Shown: positions 44,120 through 56,638 of the stretch, one piece after another
How positions within the stretch are numbered: the first letter of the stretch is position 1
Layout: every line of letters starts with the position of its first letter
DNA from: Odiellus spinosus
Taxonomy: Eukaryota; Arthropoda; Arachnida; Opiliones; Phalangiidae
Length of the DNA: 64,000 nucleotides
Direction: 5' to 3'
NCBI GenBank assembly: GCA_963920705.1
Contig: OY987230.1
Span: forward strand, 8,627,185-8,691,184
Position numbers and translations under genes: made by a program
The notes under the pieces: model-generated
What the model was told of the DNA's origin: nothing
What the model saw: only the letters and a program-made list of their open reading frames with translations
The model's database searches: none

Positions 44120-45373
44120 CGTTTTCAGGCTTGAAGTGACCGAGAAGCGGATATCTAAACGAATTTGATATAAGCTTCTCTTGGAAAAGCGAAAGCAAAA
44201 AGCTTGAAAACGTTGATTAAAAAAGTTTTCCTTTGAACGCTGATAACTAAAAAAGTATTTTTCTATCCCCCCTTTTTTTGGACTTAACCCTGTCCTCGTT
44301 GGTGTCGCCCAACTCACTCTCGATCATTTGAAGGGTAACTGTAAATAGAATGGTAGAAGTTTGTTAGCCAGTAAAAAAGAAAAGAAGCCCCAAATACTCG
44401 ACTTCCAATACAAACAGAAAAGTTACGTTAGAATCGTGTCAATTCAATAAGATGTAATGTTTGTGGCACCTTTTTCTTTAAACGCTTGTAAAAGTGTTTC
44501 AACTGTCGAGCACTCGTGTTCAATGAGAAGACAGTTTCCTGGGGCTTTAATAAAGGGTGAATATGAAACTCACCATTAGGTGAATATTTAAATTGCCAGA
44601 ACAGTCCCTATGACACTGGTGATAGGGTCATTTGGTGATAGTCACGAAGAAGTATTTCATTACCTCGTTTTTTTTGTTGTTTTTTTTTTTAATTTAATCA
44701 GGTTTATTTAGCCTTTTATTTAAAATTATGTGGTTATTTCCGTCGTTAAATATGCTTATTTCATATTCAAGAAGTCACCCATTTAGTATGGAAAAATTTA
44801 TATTTAGCTTCACTCTTAGGAAGTATAGGTAATAGCCCGTATCTTTGATTAATAACACATCGTAGTGTACTTCCGTTTCTTAAGTACAAATAATTCCTAC
44901 TTTAAATCAGCTCTCTTTTAGATTCCAGTATGGTTGCAATCATTAAAATGACGTTTTTATAGACTGTAAAATTCGTCTCGGACCGTTTGCTCAATAAAGC
45001 TTACGAACCTCTCGCAATGCCACGCGTATCGAGCGTAAGGTCTAATTTTCATGCAGCGATTTTCACAGCGAAAAACCTTTCTTTCCGCCAAACGAATCAT
45101 TTTCTTTTTTTTTTTTTTTTCTTTTTGCCACGGAATATTCTTTAAGTAGACAAGCAACATGACTCTATTCGGGCAGCTGTCAAATTGATCCTGTGCCAAT
45201 CTCTATATAGAGTTTAACCTTTAGAAATTGATAAAATTCGCGAGCCTGTTTACATATTCTCATAGAATAACGACAGAAATCGGCAATCCCTGTCAGGAAA
45301 CATCTTCTACTTTGGTTCCAAATGTTATAATCTAATTCGACAAAAGTGGACCAAAGATGTTTTAAATTTTGGT
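44120..45373. other. No gene seen
   Basis: Poly-T near 44,664-44,690 and 45,098-45,121; no supported gene. Confidence 0.45.
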
Positions 45374-45545
45374 TAGAGGTCGGAGTTTGGAGTCTTTGGA
45401 CAAGATATTTCTGAATCTTTATCTTTATTTATCTTTTGTATTATCCACGGGAAGTCTATGATAAATCCAAAGAAATCGAAATATTCAACTGATTATTATT
45501 ATATATAATTAACTGATTTTCCAAATATTTGTCCACAGCCCTACC
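45374..45545. mobile_element. Old copy of the TAGAGGTCGGGG hAT-type MITE
   Basis: TAGAGGTCGGAGTTTGGAG start, recognisable middle (TAGTCTATGATAAATCC-like), decayed right end (GTCCACAGCCCTA). Contains a 7-bp insertion at the start. Confidence 0.75.
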
Positions 45546-45830
45546 TATAATATTGGTCCACTTTAGTTGAATTCATGTTATTTCATTTGGCTTATTTGGT
45601 TGAATTTTGCTGGAATTTTCCAATTAGGACCATTTTTCACATAATTAGAAGATTTCTCCTCATTTGAAAAAAAGCTGATTTCTTTCTATGACACCGACGT
45701 CACGCGTGTGTAAAAACAACGCGATTTTTTAATTTCAAAAGATTAATTTTTGGCAAGGCTCAAATCGAGTCAGGTTGCGTATACTTCTAGATATATTCTA
45801 ACGCGGCAAGAATTTTTTCGCTAGATTTTC

Positions 45831-45863
<33 letters not shown>

Positions 45864-46452
45864 GTGCATCAAAAACTGCCTGGTGAAAATTAGCTTTAAC
45901 CCGGCGCTTCGCTAAATAGAAATTTAAGTTTATTATACGTTCCAGATGTTACCAGCTGAGGCATCTATATAGCTTTTCTACAGTATAATTCTCGATATGT
46001 CTAAGCTGTAAACGAGAAATTCTAAAGTCAAGTGTCTCAACTCTCTTAGTATGAACGAGAAATAAAGACGCCCATGCTCTGTTATTTTTAAAACTTAAAC
46101 TTATTGAGATACTGCATTTGCTTGTCATTTTTCGCTCGCGTTGCTCGATTTTTCTTTTTCTTTTCTTTTATAATTGTTATTACAAGACTCCCTTTTATTT
46201 TTCTTACTCGAAAGATTTCTTAAATTAGAATAATCCCGAGGGTTTAACCCCCATTTATACGTAAACTCTTCTTTAATGGTTGGCGTGGCAATTCTAGAAC
46301 GAATGAAAATTTGTCTCTATGGATTAAATTCAATATTAAGAAAACTAAGTACTAAGAACTACGATAGGCCCGAATTACACTAATTGAAGTATTAAAACTT
46401 CATTATCCCTCGTATCAAGAAAGGTGCTTTGCGAACGTTTTGAAATGAAATT
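45546..46452. other. No gene; long T tract
   Basis: T run at about 45,837-45,863. Nothing else recognised. Confidence 0.45.
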
Positions 46453-46913
46453 TAAGCTACGTTCACACTAGCGTATATCAATCGATTTTTATCTTGCTGC
46501 GTACATACTAGGCCTTGTAATCGATTTAAACCGTTTCAAAACGTTTCGCTGGAGTCGTGTGAACGAGAAACCGTCTTTTATCGATTTGATTTGTTTTCTT
46601 GAAACTACTTCGGGTACCAGTTTCATACCGATTCGGCTTCAACAACCGATGGATGAAGCTACGATAAATCGATTTATAAAGATAATGCGTGAACACTTGA
46701 CGCTTAAAACGAGTCCCGGTGATTTGAATATCGGTTTGATTTTACCGCTTCAAATCGATTAAGAAATGATAGTGTGATAGCTAATAGGTTGTTGAAGTCG
46801 AATAAGTTTGGAACTTGTTCCCGAAGTAGTTTTTCTAGAAATCGATTCAAGATAACGGTTTCCCGTTTCAAAAATGTTTCAATCGACTCCAAGGCCTAGT
46901 ATGAACGCGGCTT
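46453..46913. mobile_element. Composite AAGCTRCGKTCACACTAG MITE
   Basis: Outer ends AAGCTACGTTCACACTAG and TAGTATGAACGCGGCTT. Inside lies a second near-complete copy (GCTGCGTACATACTAGGCC at about 46,496 to GATAGTGTGATAGC at 46,782). Looks like one copy inserted in, or recombined with, another. Confidence 0.8.
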
Positions 46914-46989
46914 TAGTGACGTCGATCATCAATAACGTTACGGTTATGACGCCTTTCTTTCCCCCAGTTTTCGACCCGTTGGGAAACTA

Positions 46990-47060
46990 TTAATTTCCAA
47001 TTTCCATGCACTGTTTGCCGTTAAAGGACGCTTATGAACACCAGTTTTTGTTATTCTTCT
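46990..47060. mobile_element. Fragment of the 36.2-kb hairpin MITE
   Basis: CTGTTTGCCGTTAAAGGACG...TTATGAACACCAGTTTTTG matches the right arm of 36,157-36,362. Confidence 0.7.
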
Positions 47061-47147
47061 TTTTCTATTGGTCCTTGGTTAATAGTGATATCTCAAATTC
47101 TATTACGTGGTGCGCTTTCTTTTACATAATTCGTCTGCTTTTATTGT

Positions 47148-47870
47148 CGCTTTAATAGGCCTAATCCAACAGTACAAAAGTTACAAACAAATATTAAAAT
47201 AAAAAATTATTTAAAACTTACCCGGAAATAGGCTTAGCTGAATTCATGGTGATCCAGAATTTCTTCGCATTTATGGGTCAGCGACCAATCGGATGTAATT
47301 GGAAGTATCATAGAGATCTCGCCTTAACGACGGGCCTTTGCTCATTGGTCGATGACCCATCAATGTCACAGGTTTCATACACGACCTGGAAAACCTGAAA
47401 AAGTCAGGGAATTTAGAAATTTGCCCAAAACCTCAGGGAAAAGGCAGAGAAGTTGGAAATTGGCCCAAAAGGTCAGGGAAATGTGAAGGAATTCGAAAAT
47501 GAGTCCAAATGGTCAGAGAAATTAAATATTTTGGTACATGTCAAGGCACTGTTTATGATTGCTTGACCAATTAATTGTAACGTAATTATTATAAACTGAA
47601 AATATTTGCCTAAGATTAATTTTTTTTCTCATATTCTGAGGAATCTATCCTGCCCTTGATTTATAAACTATGTCAAATAAATAGTGGGAATTTCCCAAGA
47701 GCTCTCTCGTAAGAATAAATTGATGTAAAATATTAAAATTGGTCAGGTAAATTATTTAGAAATGGTCAGGAAAACCTGGAAACGTCAAGGAAATTACCTT
47801 CCAAAATTTAGTACGAACCCTGTGTGAAGAAATTCAGGATATCCATGATTCCATCTTTAAGGCTTACAAA
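47148..47870. mobile_element. TTAA MITE, copy 5, left-truncated and interrupted
   Basis: Begins mid-element at TTTAATAGGCCTAATCCAAC, runs to 47,368, is interrupted by the 47,369-47,822 element, and continues with GAAATTCAGGATATCCATGA before fading near 47,870. Confidence 0.8.
47369..47822. mobile_element. CAGGGTTCGTACACG-type element inserted in the TTAA MITE
   Basis: Left end CAGGTTTCATACACGACC, right end TTTAGTACGAACCCTG. Flanks TGTCA and TGTGA look like a 5-bp duplication with one change. It must be younger than the TTAA MITE it splits. Confidence 0.85.
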
Positions 47871-49734
47871 AAAGCACACCACTTCTTTAGAAAATAGTCG
47901 CTACACACCCAAAGAATAATTCACACGCACATTTTTCGAATCCAATTACTTAAAAGCCTATATCGTTAAAACAATATTCAATTACGGACGAGTAACAAAC
48001 ACTCTAAGGATTAGTAGTTAGATTAAACGTATAACATTATTCATATACGGTCGTTTGCCATTGGTCGATTTTCAAAGTTATCGTTAGTCACGTAAACCAA
48101 TAACATTAGGGATAAACGCCAGTATAGTTTCATATTTGGCCGGTCCTAAAATCTGTAATCATTGGCGAAATCGTGTCATAAAATCGTATGCCCGCGGGAA
48201 AGAATCTTTTATTCTTCCATGACACCGTCCAGGCTTTAAAGTTTTGTCATTTTGACATTTATTTCTCGAATATATATTTTTAAATATACAAGTTAGTCGC
48301 GACAATAATATATTGTTAAACGGTTAGTGGTGCCATTTTCTCGGAAGCTCTATATATTTTAAAATGAGGCTGTCGTCATAGAAAATATTTGTGTAAGAAA
48401 TTGAAGCTTCAGAATTCCTGTACAGTTTTTTGGGGACCAGTTTAATCGAGCTTGAGCTCTGGTATCTCTACTTCCGGTAGCTCTCCTATTGGCTAAATAA
48501 TAGGCTTGACGTTTTTAGTCTTTGATGAAAGAAAAATATAACACGTAACCTTAAGTTGAATAGACCAGATTGGCTTGGGATAGCTATTCGTGGTTTTGTC
48601 ACCTAGCTGAGTCTAAGCGTCATGTGTAATTTTGACGCCGACCGCGGTGTGTAACTGTTGGATTTGAAAATTGACCCCCTGGTTTCTATAACTGCTTTAC
48701 TGCTCTAACTTTTTTTTAGATCAACCCGTTATACGTTTCGCGTATCAGATACTGTGCAAATAAGTGTTCTGATAAAAACGGTTTACCTGATCGTCTATTT
48801 CAATGTCTTTTATCTGTCCAAACTGATTCCATTATCTATACGGGTTTACTGATACTCATACAGATAACTGTCGATTGAACTCTAATTACTTGACCATTTA
48901 GTTCTAATTCATTCTATAAGCGACTATTCATTTAAAAAAAGCTTTTCACAGTATAGCTGGCAGATACAAGGCGCAATTAACAGACAGATAAAAACATTAT
49001 GTAAATAACTTTCCTCGAAATAAGCTCTAAACCAGTATCGATTTCAGCAGATAGATTAAAAAAAAAAGGTTTATCTCCTTTAGAACCAGTTAAAAAACTA
49101 TCGGTTTAACGTCTGTTAACCGAACAGATATCTGGCACTAAACCACGTATATCTTTCCCTAAATCGCTAGCTGGTGCAACTAACCCTTTAAGTATTATTT
49201 TTTTCCCTCCCGATTCCCAAATGCAAATTTTTTCCTTTCGTCGATTTTGTCACCGCCTTTTTCTTTACTCCTCTTTAACACGTAAAGTATTGACATATCC
49301 CATATTCTTTCATATTTCTTCTAAATCTCCAATCGATAAAATATTATTCCGTTAAATTAATCAAGTTTATTTCTTTCGTCTTATCTCTTACTTTGCTATG
49401 AATGTGACTATAACTTTCCCGCCTCACGGGTCATAAATTTATATACACCGTTACTTTAAATAATGTCCGAATCTTTTTCCTTTTTAATGGCCTTTTTATG
49501 CTGGTCAAAGGGCGGAATGATCGATTCCGTCGGGATGATATTTATCATCAACGGTTCTTCGTCTTTCTCACTTAGTTTTTCGTTATCGGATTTCTAATTG
49601 CTAAATTATTGATGAACACGTTAGCGTTAATTATATGGAAGCAATAAATTTAAATATTTGGAAAGTGTTACGCTGAAAAATTGTTTCGGAGGCGAAGGCA
49701 TTCAAAAATATATATTAATAAGTTACTCGAATTA
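47871..49734. other. No gene seen
   Basis: About 1.9 kb without a recognised repeat or gene. Between 48,720 and 49,140 CAGATA/TATCTG words are frequent, without a clear unit. Confidence 0.4.
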
Positions 49735-50042
49735 AAACGTATAAAATAGATTAGAAAATTCGCATTCTCAGAATTCGTGGGAAATAAGTGAAATTAATTT
49801 TATTTATTATTTTTGAAGAAAATGTATTTTTTAATTTTCTTATCCGAACCTATAACTCGGATAATATTTTAGGATAAGACCATTTTCGGACGGATTAAAA
49901 GAGATATGAGCTGTATTTTTTATTTTATCTTTGGATAAGTTAACTGGATGGATAAGTAGTCAATTTTTAAGCAAACGGATTATATCTGAATTTAATTCAG
50001 TAAATATATCCAATTAATAAAAGTTATACAAATTCCGAGCTC
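49735..50042. mobile_element. Right half of a TAGAGCTCGGAATT MITE
   Basis: Shares AAACGTATAA, AATTCGCATTCTCAGAATTC and the end ACAAATTCCGAGCTCTA with other copies; no left end found. Confidence 0.7.
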
Positions 50043-50956
50043 TAGTTTCAGAAGTCTAAATTGCCTTCAATAGCCGGAAAAACGTGTATAAGATTTAGTG
50101 CACGCCTGTAAAAGTGTACCAACAGTTTTGCTTTTGTGTTCACTGTGAAGCCGACGTCTAGTAAATTTCGAGCCAGTAACTTCAGTTTATCCAAAATTAT
50201 AATTCAAGAAAGGTTTCTTTTTATACCACGTCAAATAGTCAACATAATATGATAAATAAGATTGTAAATTCTTGTCAGCAAATTGAACAAAGTAGAGCGT
50301 ATATGTAACTAGAGCTCTTTCTCAAAACACGGGTCATGTATCCAAGCTTCTTTCACAAACTTCTCACGTATATATATAATGTGTTTATCGATTTTACAAC
50401 CCAGTCTACGAGTGTAAACGCGACGCATTCGGTGACGGAGAGTTTCTCCACACCCATACATGCACGGTGACGTGTCTGAACCTTTTCACCTTGACTTTTC
50501 ATCGACTGTCCATGTTTAATGCGTTACAATATTAAGGCAACCCCCAAAACCGCTTCTGTATAGTCGCGTTGCGGAGGTTCAAATGAGGGTCGCAATATGC
50601 CCAACCGTGCATGCTAACAATATACAGTTTGACGCGTCTGAACGCGCGTTTCCATGTCCGATTTAATTTTAATTACGTCATTTTTCATTTTATACTAATC
50701 ATATTTTGCTTTGAAATTATGTGTAGAGTTTTAAAGTGAATCTAATTTTGCAACAATTTTTTCTTTGACATGTGTATTTGTATTTGAATACTTTTGTTTA
50801 ACGATTTTTCCGAAAATGTTACTCAATTTCCATTTGGAGTTCGTGAAAAATTCGTGACAGACTAACTTCAACAATTTATATATTCATTTATTCTTTATTT
50901 ATTCTTTATTTCTCGCTCAAAGTGACGTAACCCTATAAAATATTCATTCTCTCACT
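50043..50956. other. No gene seen
   Basis: A CpG-richer patch at 50,405-50,660 with near-repeats GACGTGTCTGAAC and GACGCGTCTGAAC; no coding frame. Confidence 0.4.
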
Positions 50957-51137
50957 AGCCGCGTTCACACTAGAGACTTTGAAACCGTGTTTAACCGTTT
51001 TGGAAAGGTCAAATTATAATATTTTGGGGTTATCCGTGTATATATTTGATCAAAAACACTCTTAATATCTTGAATATAGTAGATTTGAACCTTCGAACCG
51101 ATTTAAAAACGCTTCCAAAGTGTCAAATGTGAACGTA
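50957..51137. mobile_element. Diverged member of the GCGTTCACACTAG family
   Basis: AGCCGCGTTCACACTAGAG start, AAATGTGAACGTA end, and internal AAACCGTGTTTAACCGTTTT; about 180 bp and heavily decayed. Confidence 0.6.
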
Positions 51138-51322
51138 CAATACCCTCCTCAGACGCTAATGTTCCAAGTGCGCAGTACCCCTTTGCGCAGTTCCCATAAG
51201 CGCATTTGCACTTGCGCAGTTTTTCAGTTACACAGATTTCATTTAGGTTAGGTTAGTAGTGCCTGCAAATAAATTAATGGTAAACTTCACAAATGAAAAT
51301 GTTGAAATAGAAAACTGAACCC

Positions 51323-51797
51323 AGAGCTCGGAATTCGTGTAACTTTTGTTAAATTGAATAAGAGCATCGTGAATGTCAATCAGATATTATCCTTCGCGAA
51401 AAAACTATCCATTTCTTATTCGAGTTTTTTTTTTTATTCGTACTCATTGTTACGGGAAATTCTCCGATAAGAACAATTTGAAACTCGAGTTTCTTTAACC
51501 CCAAATTGAGATCTTGAAGTTAGAATGTAGAAATTTAGTCGGTTCCTTTCAAATTTAGATTAAAATCTAATTATTATATTTCATTCTACACGGATTTAGA
51601 GAAAAGTCATATTATTATCTTCGCATTATCCGTTTGAATAAACGCGTAATTTCTTTATTAATCAAGCTTCAAATTTTATCTCCGAATAATTAGTATCCAT
51701 TTGATACGCGTCCGTTTCTATAATTTGTGTTTTTATATTAACAAACAATTTATCCGAAATTAAAATATCTGGAAAAGCCTGGTTATTCCGAGCTCTA
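51323..51797. mobile_element. TAGAGCTCGGAATT MITE, copy 3, TSD STGAACCC
   Basis: Opposite orientation to copy 1. The left end AGAGCTCGGAATTCG has lost its T. CTGAACCC (51,315-51,322) and GTGAACCC (51,798-51,805) form an 8-bp duplication with one change, supporting a hAT-type origin. Confidence 0.85.
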
Positions 51798-51805
51798 GTG
51801 AACCC

Positions 51806-52607
51806 AAAATCCTTCAGACGAGTCGTAATTAGCTGGTTTAATCAAAAACCTCGGTTTATTGAACTTAGAAGAAGGATAGGTTAACCTCGATGAAATCTGA
51901 TTACGTCTCATCCGAAGAGGGTGGTATTAAAATGAAAACGCGTCTTAAACCTTGAGCCATCATCCTCTATTTCTTTTCGTTCTAAATCCTTGTCGACCCT
52001 TTTTCTGGTATTCCGTCCACGTAAATAAAGTGAATTCGTCGTTGTAAGAAGAGAAAGTTCTTAGACGGATGCTTATATATAACCATTTCCTCAAGTATTT
52101 CCTATTTTCCTTTCCATTAAGCCTCGTTCCCTGTGTAAAGTATCCTCTCGCGTAGCCTGTAGCGACGAAACAAAGCGTCCGCATTGCAGCCCCATTTTTT
52201 TCCCTCGCACGCTCGATATATTTATGTATGGTTCCCTAATCTTAATAGCGCTCTTCTTATTTCCGTTTATGTAAAAACTGATAAGCTTAACACGTTACGA
52301 TCTCCGTCAATGGTTTTTATCATAGTGATGGAATATACAATAATATTTTACTTTGCTCTTTCTTGTTCCAAAGGATTTTACTAAATTGGCCTTATTAGCG
52401 ACGTTTTATTACACGTTATTTCGTTTAAAGTGCAAGGCTTCCAGAGTACTTATTATACCTATTAATACCAATACCTATAACTCCCAAATGGTTCTATAAA
52501 AATCTATAATTCGTATATTTATCCTATAAACACCTTTTTTTGTTATATATTAGTTAAATTGCACTGAGAAAGTGAATTTCTTTTCACGAAAGCTCAGTTA
52601 ATAGATA
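51806..52607. other. No gene seen
   Basis: Short frames on both strands near 51,960-52,384 have no support. A slightly CpG-richer patch lies at 52,130-52,210. Confidence 0.4.
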
Positions 52608-52615
52608 CGTTAAAG

Positions 52616-52795
52616 TAGAGATCGGGGTTTGATCAAGAAAATTTCTGATTATTTTATCTTTATTCATAACTTAAAATTTTTCGAGGAAAGTCTATGATAA
52701 GTCCAATGTAATCGCGAATAATTTTCCGATTATTTTTTTATGATTAACTGATTAACTGATAGTTGTGGATTATTTTGTCCAAACCCCGATCTCTA
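52616..52795. mobile_element. 180-bp hAT-type MITE, copy 4, TSD CGTTAAAG
   Basis: Reverse orientation relative to copies 1-3. CGTTAAAG at 52,608-52,615 and 52,796-52,803. One end reads GGTTTGATCAAG for GGTTTGGACAAG. Confidence 0.95.
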
Positions 52796-52844
52796 CGTTA
52801 AAGACGAGTTTTGAAGTTTCCAATAAAAAGCCCTCTTAGTCAAG

Positions 52845-52920
52845 GCATGTCAAGCCAGGTCAAGTCAAGTCAGATGGAACTGACTTGACCTGACCTGACA
52901 TGACTTGGCCTGACCTCTGT
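52845..52920. repeat. GTCAAG-rich hairpin
   Basis: CAAGCCAGGTCAAGTCAAGT and GACTTGACCTGACCTGACAT pair around CAGATGGAACTG. Confidence 0.85.
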
Positions 52921-53741
52921 ATCAAACACCATAATCGTTTTAACGATATTTAAACAATTTTACGAGTGACTAGCATATTTATAAAAGGGATAGGTTTAAA
53001 TGTTAAATCTGGAGTTATGTCAAATAACGAAACTCTTCGGACTCGTGGTTAAAGGGAAAATGTAGCAATTTTACGATTTTCTTGATTTCTTTTTTTTTTT
53101 TTTATGTAAATTCCTTTTCACTAAAACTTTTTTTATTAGTATTATATTTCTGATTTGGCCCCAAAACGTTGTCTCAGTCATTGTGGGTCGTACTTGGCCT
53201 TGACTCTATATTTGTGCTCTTCCATTATATGGACAAGGTGCTACTTAATAGCGGGAAAAGTGTATATATATTACATGTAAACATATATAAGTGTGGTTAT
53301 AATTAATTCCCGTGGGATACACACACATGTTCATAAAGAGATAATGGAGACGAGGAATGTGTTGTATTTAATGCCTTAAATATATGCTTGAAACACACTA
53401 AAACTCTTCCTTAATTTACATGCAATTACCAAAGTTGCAATTTGAGGCTACTAAGCCTAATTCCATTCTCATACTAATAAAATCAATAAAACGAGAATAA
53501 ATATGTCCGAAAAGAACTTGGTAATCAAAGACACTCTTGAAAAATATCACGCGTATCATGGCCAAACCGTAAATCACCAGCGAGTTTTTTAACGATATTT
53601 AATTAGCTGTAGAAATTCGGTCATTTTTACATCTGTCTAAAAGCTTGGTGGGCTTAAATCTGTTTTTATCCTTATTAAACTTTATTAATTAACTGAAAAT
53701 TAACTAGAAACCTTTGGTGAGTTTTAATGGTGGCTTATTAC
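52921..53741. other. No gene seen
   Basis: Poly-T at about 53,088-53,104; otherwise nothing recognised. Confidence 0.4.
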
Positions 53742-53905
53742 TAGAGGTCGGGGTTTGAACAAGATATATTTCTGATCTGATTTTATCTTTATTCGTAATT
53801 TGAAATTATCCACGGGAATGCAATGAAATCGATATATTTAACTGATTATTATTAATAATTATCTGATTAACCAAATATTTGTGGATAATCTTGCTCAAAT
53901 TTACG
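53742..53905. mobile_element. Old TAGAGGTCGGGG hAT-type MITE, decayed
   Basis: TAGAGGTCGGGGTTTGAAC start, shared middle, decayed end near 53,905. Confidence 0.75.
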
Positions 53906-54741
53906 CTCCTAATCTATTATACAGTTACCAATTTTTCGAAGGTATTTTCGTAATATTTTTAGTTTTTATAGCCATATTCAAAATGTTTGACCTCGTTCAA
54001 AAGAAACTTAAAAACACCAAAAATATTTTTTTGTTAATTTTTTCTTTTATTTGATGACGTTGAATGATCTTGTAACGTAATTAACGAGAAGTTTCGAATA
54101 AAGGCCTGCTGGGCGGAACTTTCTAGATTAGGTAACTAGGTTCTATAATAGCCACGCGGTTATAGTGATAACAAAGTATTGAGGAGATATTTTTTAAAAT
54201 CTCGAAGATGGTGATTATAAAATGTTGCGGTCATTTTTTCTATTGTACATGTATTTATATATATTATGAATCTTTTTTAACGATCTTTACGAAAAAGCCG
54301 AACAATTCTATTTGGTTTTCATAAAAATCGCATAACAGCCGCACTTTAAAAACTACTAGTTATATATACTCGGATTCAGTACCTCTTTAAGAACTCGGTG
54401 TCGCGTCTTCACGGTGTCAGGTCTCCATTTCGTCGCTATATCTAGGAAATAAATGATGATATTTGGGAGGATTCACGCGTGCATGTGAAGTAAGGGTACA
54501 CTGTAGTTTTTCCAATCGATGCGCTAAAAACTCTTTTCTTTCGTGTCATTTACGGTCAATAAAAGGGAGAACTTTCATTTTTCTTCAAGGGATAATGAAA
54601 ACTAGTAACGCGTTATTTTTAATCGATATTAAAAATGTTACAATATTCGTGTAACACCTGGAGCGATTAAATAACTCGTGGAGATCTTTCTTATAGAACA
54701 TATATATATTTCAGAAGTTATTGGCTCAGTCTGAAGAATCC
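53906..54741. other. No gene seen
   Basis: A 63-codon frame at 54,463 has no support. Confidence 0.4.
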
Positions 54742-55130
54742 TTAAAGGGAGAATGCAACCTTACAACTAATGATGTTTTATCGATTCCTTATCGTTTAAA
54801 TAAGCCTAATCCAACAATAAAATAATTTACAAACAAATATTAAACTAGAAATTAATTTCAAACTTACCATCAAAATAGGCTTAGCTGGATTCATGGAGAT
54901 CCTGCATTCCTCATATAAGAGCCATCGATCAATGTCATTGGTCGCTAGTCCTTGTATGGGAAGTTAAAGTGATCTCCATGAATCCAGCTAAGCCTATTTT
55001 CCGGCTAAGTTTTAAATTTATTTCTAGTTTAAAATTTGTTTGTCAATTATTTTTACTGGTAGATTAGGCCTATTTAAACGATAAGGAATATATAGAAAAT
55101 CATTTGTTGTTAGGTTGCATTCTCCCTTTA
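54742..55130. mobile_element. TTAA MITE, copy 6, complete
   Basis: TTAAAGGGAGAATGCAACCT to AGGTTGCATTCTCCCTTTA (last A changed to C). The centre is a clean inverted pair GGATTCATGGAGATC/GATCTCCATGAATCC. Confidence 0.92.
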
Positions 55131-56085
55131 CGAAGAGACTACTATAACGCCGTCAAAGAAAGAAGCTAGAAACTGCAGCTAGCCTCTTCTGCATGAGATT
55201 CAAGGGGAAAATGGAGGTGGGCGGGAAATAGTTGAACTAACCCCCAAAGTACTCCGTGAAGACTCTGAGGAGAGAGATGTTTTTCAGGATTCTGATTTGT
55301 TTATACACTTTGGGAAGGGATAGTTTTACTGTTCAATTTAGATGATACAAGAGTATAGGCTGGGTTCCTGCTGAACCGGACAATCGGTGCCCGGAACCCC
55401 ATTAATATATTATGAAATTGCTGATCATTCATATTGGCATGACAGGCGGGCCGAGAAATCTACCGCTAGGGAACGCGTAAATCAATTTTTTTATAATATT
55501 AAAGTTAAGTTTACCCGGGATTAGTTAACTTCTTAACTTCAAACGACTTTTAGTTAACTAATTATGCCTAGACCACGTGGCTTGTCTTTTTCTTCCATTA
55601 GAAAACGCTATTTGACGTGTACTCCGCCCGTCAGGCGCGAGCGGTATCGATCAATATGGTAATTATTATACCTCATATACGGGCTCGTCACCCGCTTCTG
55701 GCAGTCGGATAATTTATGTTTAGTGTAGATGTCAAGATTGTCAAACCGATCGAAGACGTATAAGCGTATTTTATTCGAAAGTAGATTAAGCTAGGAAAGA
55801 GTATATAATGGACATGCGCTAATGGAATTTTTGATAGTCATAAAATGAATTTTGTTGCCGTGTTTGCTTCCTTGCAAGCACGGTAAATGGGGAATTTGAA
55901 ATTCAAATTTACAAGAAGGATTTACCCGTATAATCTTTATAGCCTAACTATATTTGGCAGTAATTAACCCTTCATTCCAGGGAAATTTATATAAATATTG
56001 GGTACATGTGAAGTTATTTAATTATCTTTGCACATCAATCACTATTACAATGTCCGTACGTGCGTACGTCGTTAACCTTTCCCAG
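55131..56085. other. No gene seen
   Basis: Slightly GC-richer at 55,360-55,700; no supported gene. Confidence 0.4.
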
Positions 56086-56462
56086 AATGATCCAGAAAAG
56101 TCTGGAGAGGTCTATAAAATTATGGAAAGTGCTTGAAAGTTCTAGAAAGATCTAGAAAGTTCTGAAAAATGCCGGATCATTCTAAAAAAGTCTAGCATAA
56201 ACTAGAAAATTCTGGAACGTTTTGGAAAATTCCGGAAATATCTAGAAAAGTCTAGAACATTCTAGATAATTCTGGAAAATTCTGGAGCATTCTAGAAAAT
56301 TCTGGAAAATTCTGGAGCATTTCAGAAAATTCTGGAGAATTTTAGAACATTCTAGAACATTCTAGAAAATTCTAGAATATTCTAGAAAATTCTAGAATAT
56401 TCTAGAAAATTCTAGAACATTCTAGAAAATTCTAGAACATTCTAGAAAATTCTAGAAAGGTG
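56086..56462. repeat. TCTAGAAAAT minisatellite
   Basis: Runs of 10-11-bp units (ATTCTAGAAA, ATTCTGGAAA, ATTCTAGAAC), becoming more regular (a 21-22-bp higher unit) towards 56,460. Confidence 0.92.
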
Positions 56463-56485
56463 TTATTTTTTATGCCAAGAAATTC

Positions 56486-56638
56486 AGGATCTCCATTTCC
56501 TATTTTCCGGATTTTAAATTTATTTCTAGTTTAATATTTGTTCGTAATTTTTTTGGTTACTGGTGGATTAGGCCTATTTAAACGATAAGGAGTCAGTAAA
56601 CCAATTACTTGTAATTGTTAGATTGCATTCTCCCTTTA
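56486..56638. mobile_element. TTAA MITE, copy 7, right half only
   Basis: AATTCAGGATCTCCATTTCC to AGATTGCATTCTCCCTTTAA. The left half is missing; the minisatellite ends just before it. Confidence 0.82.
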
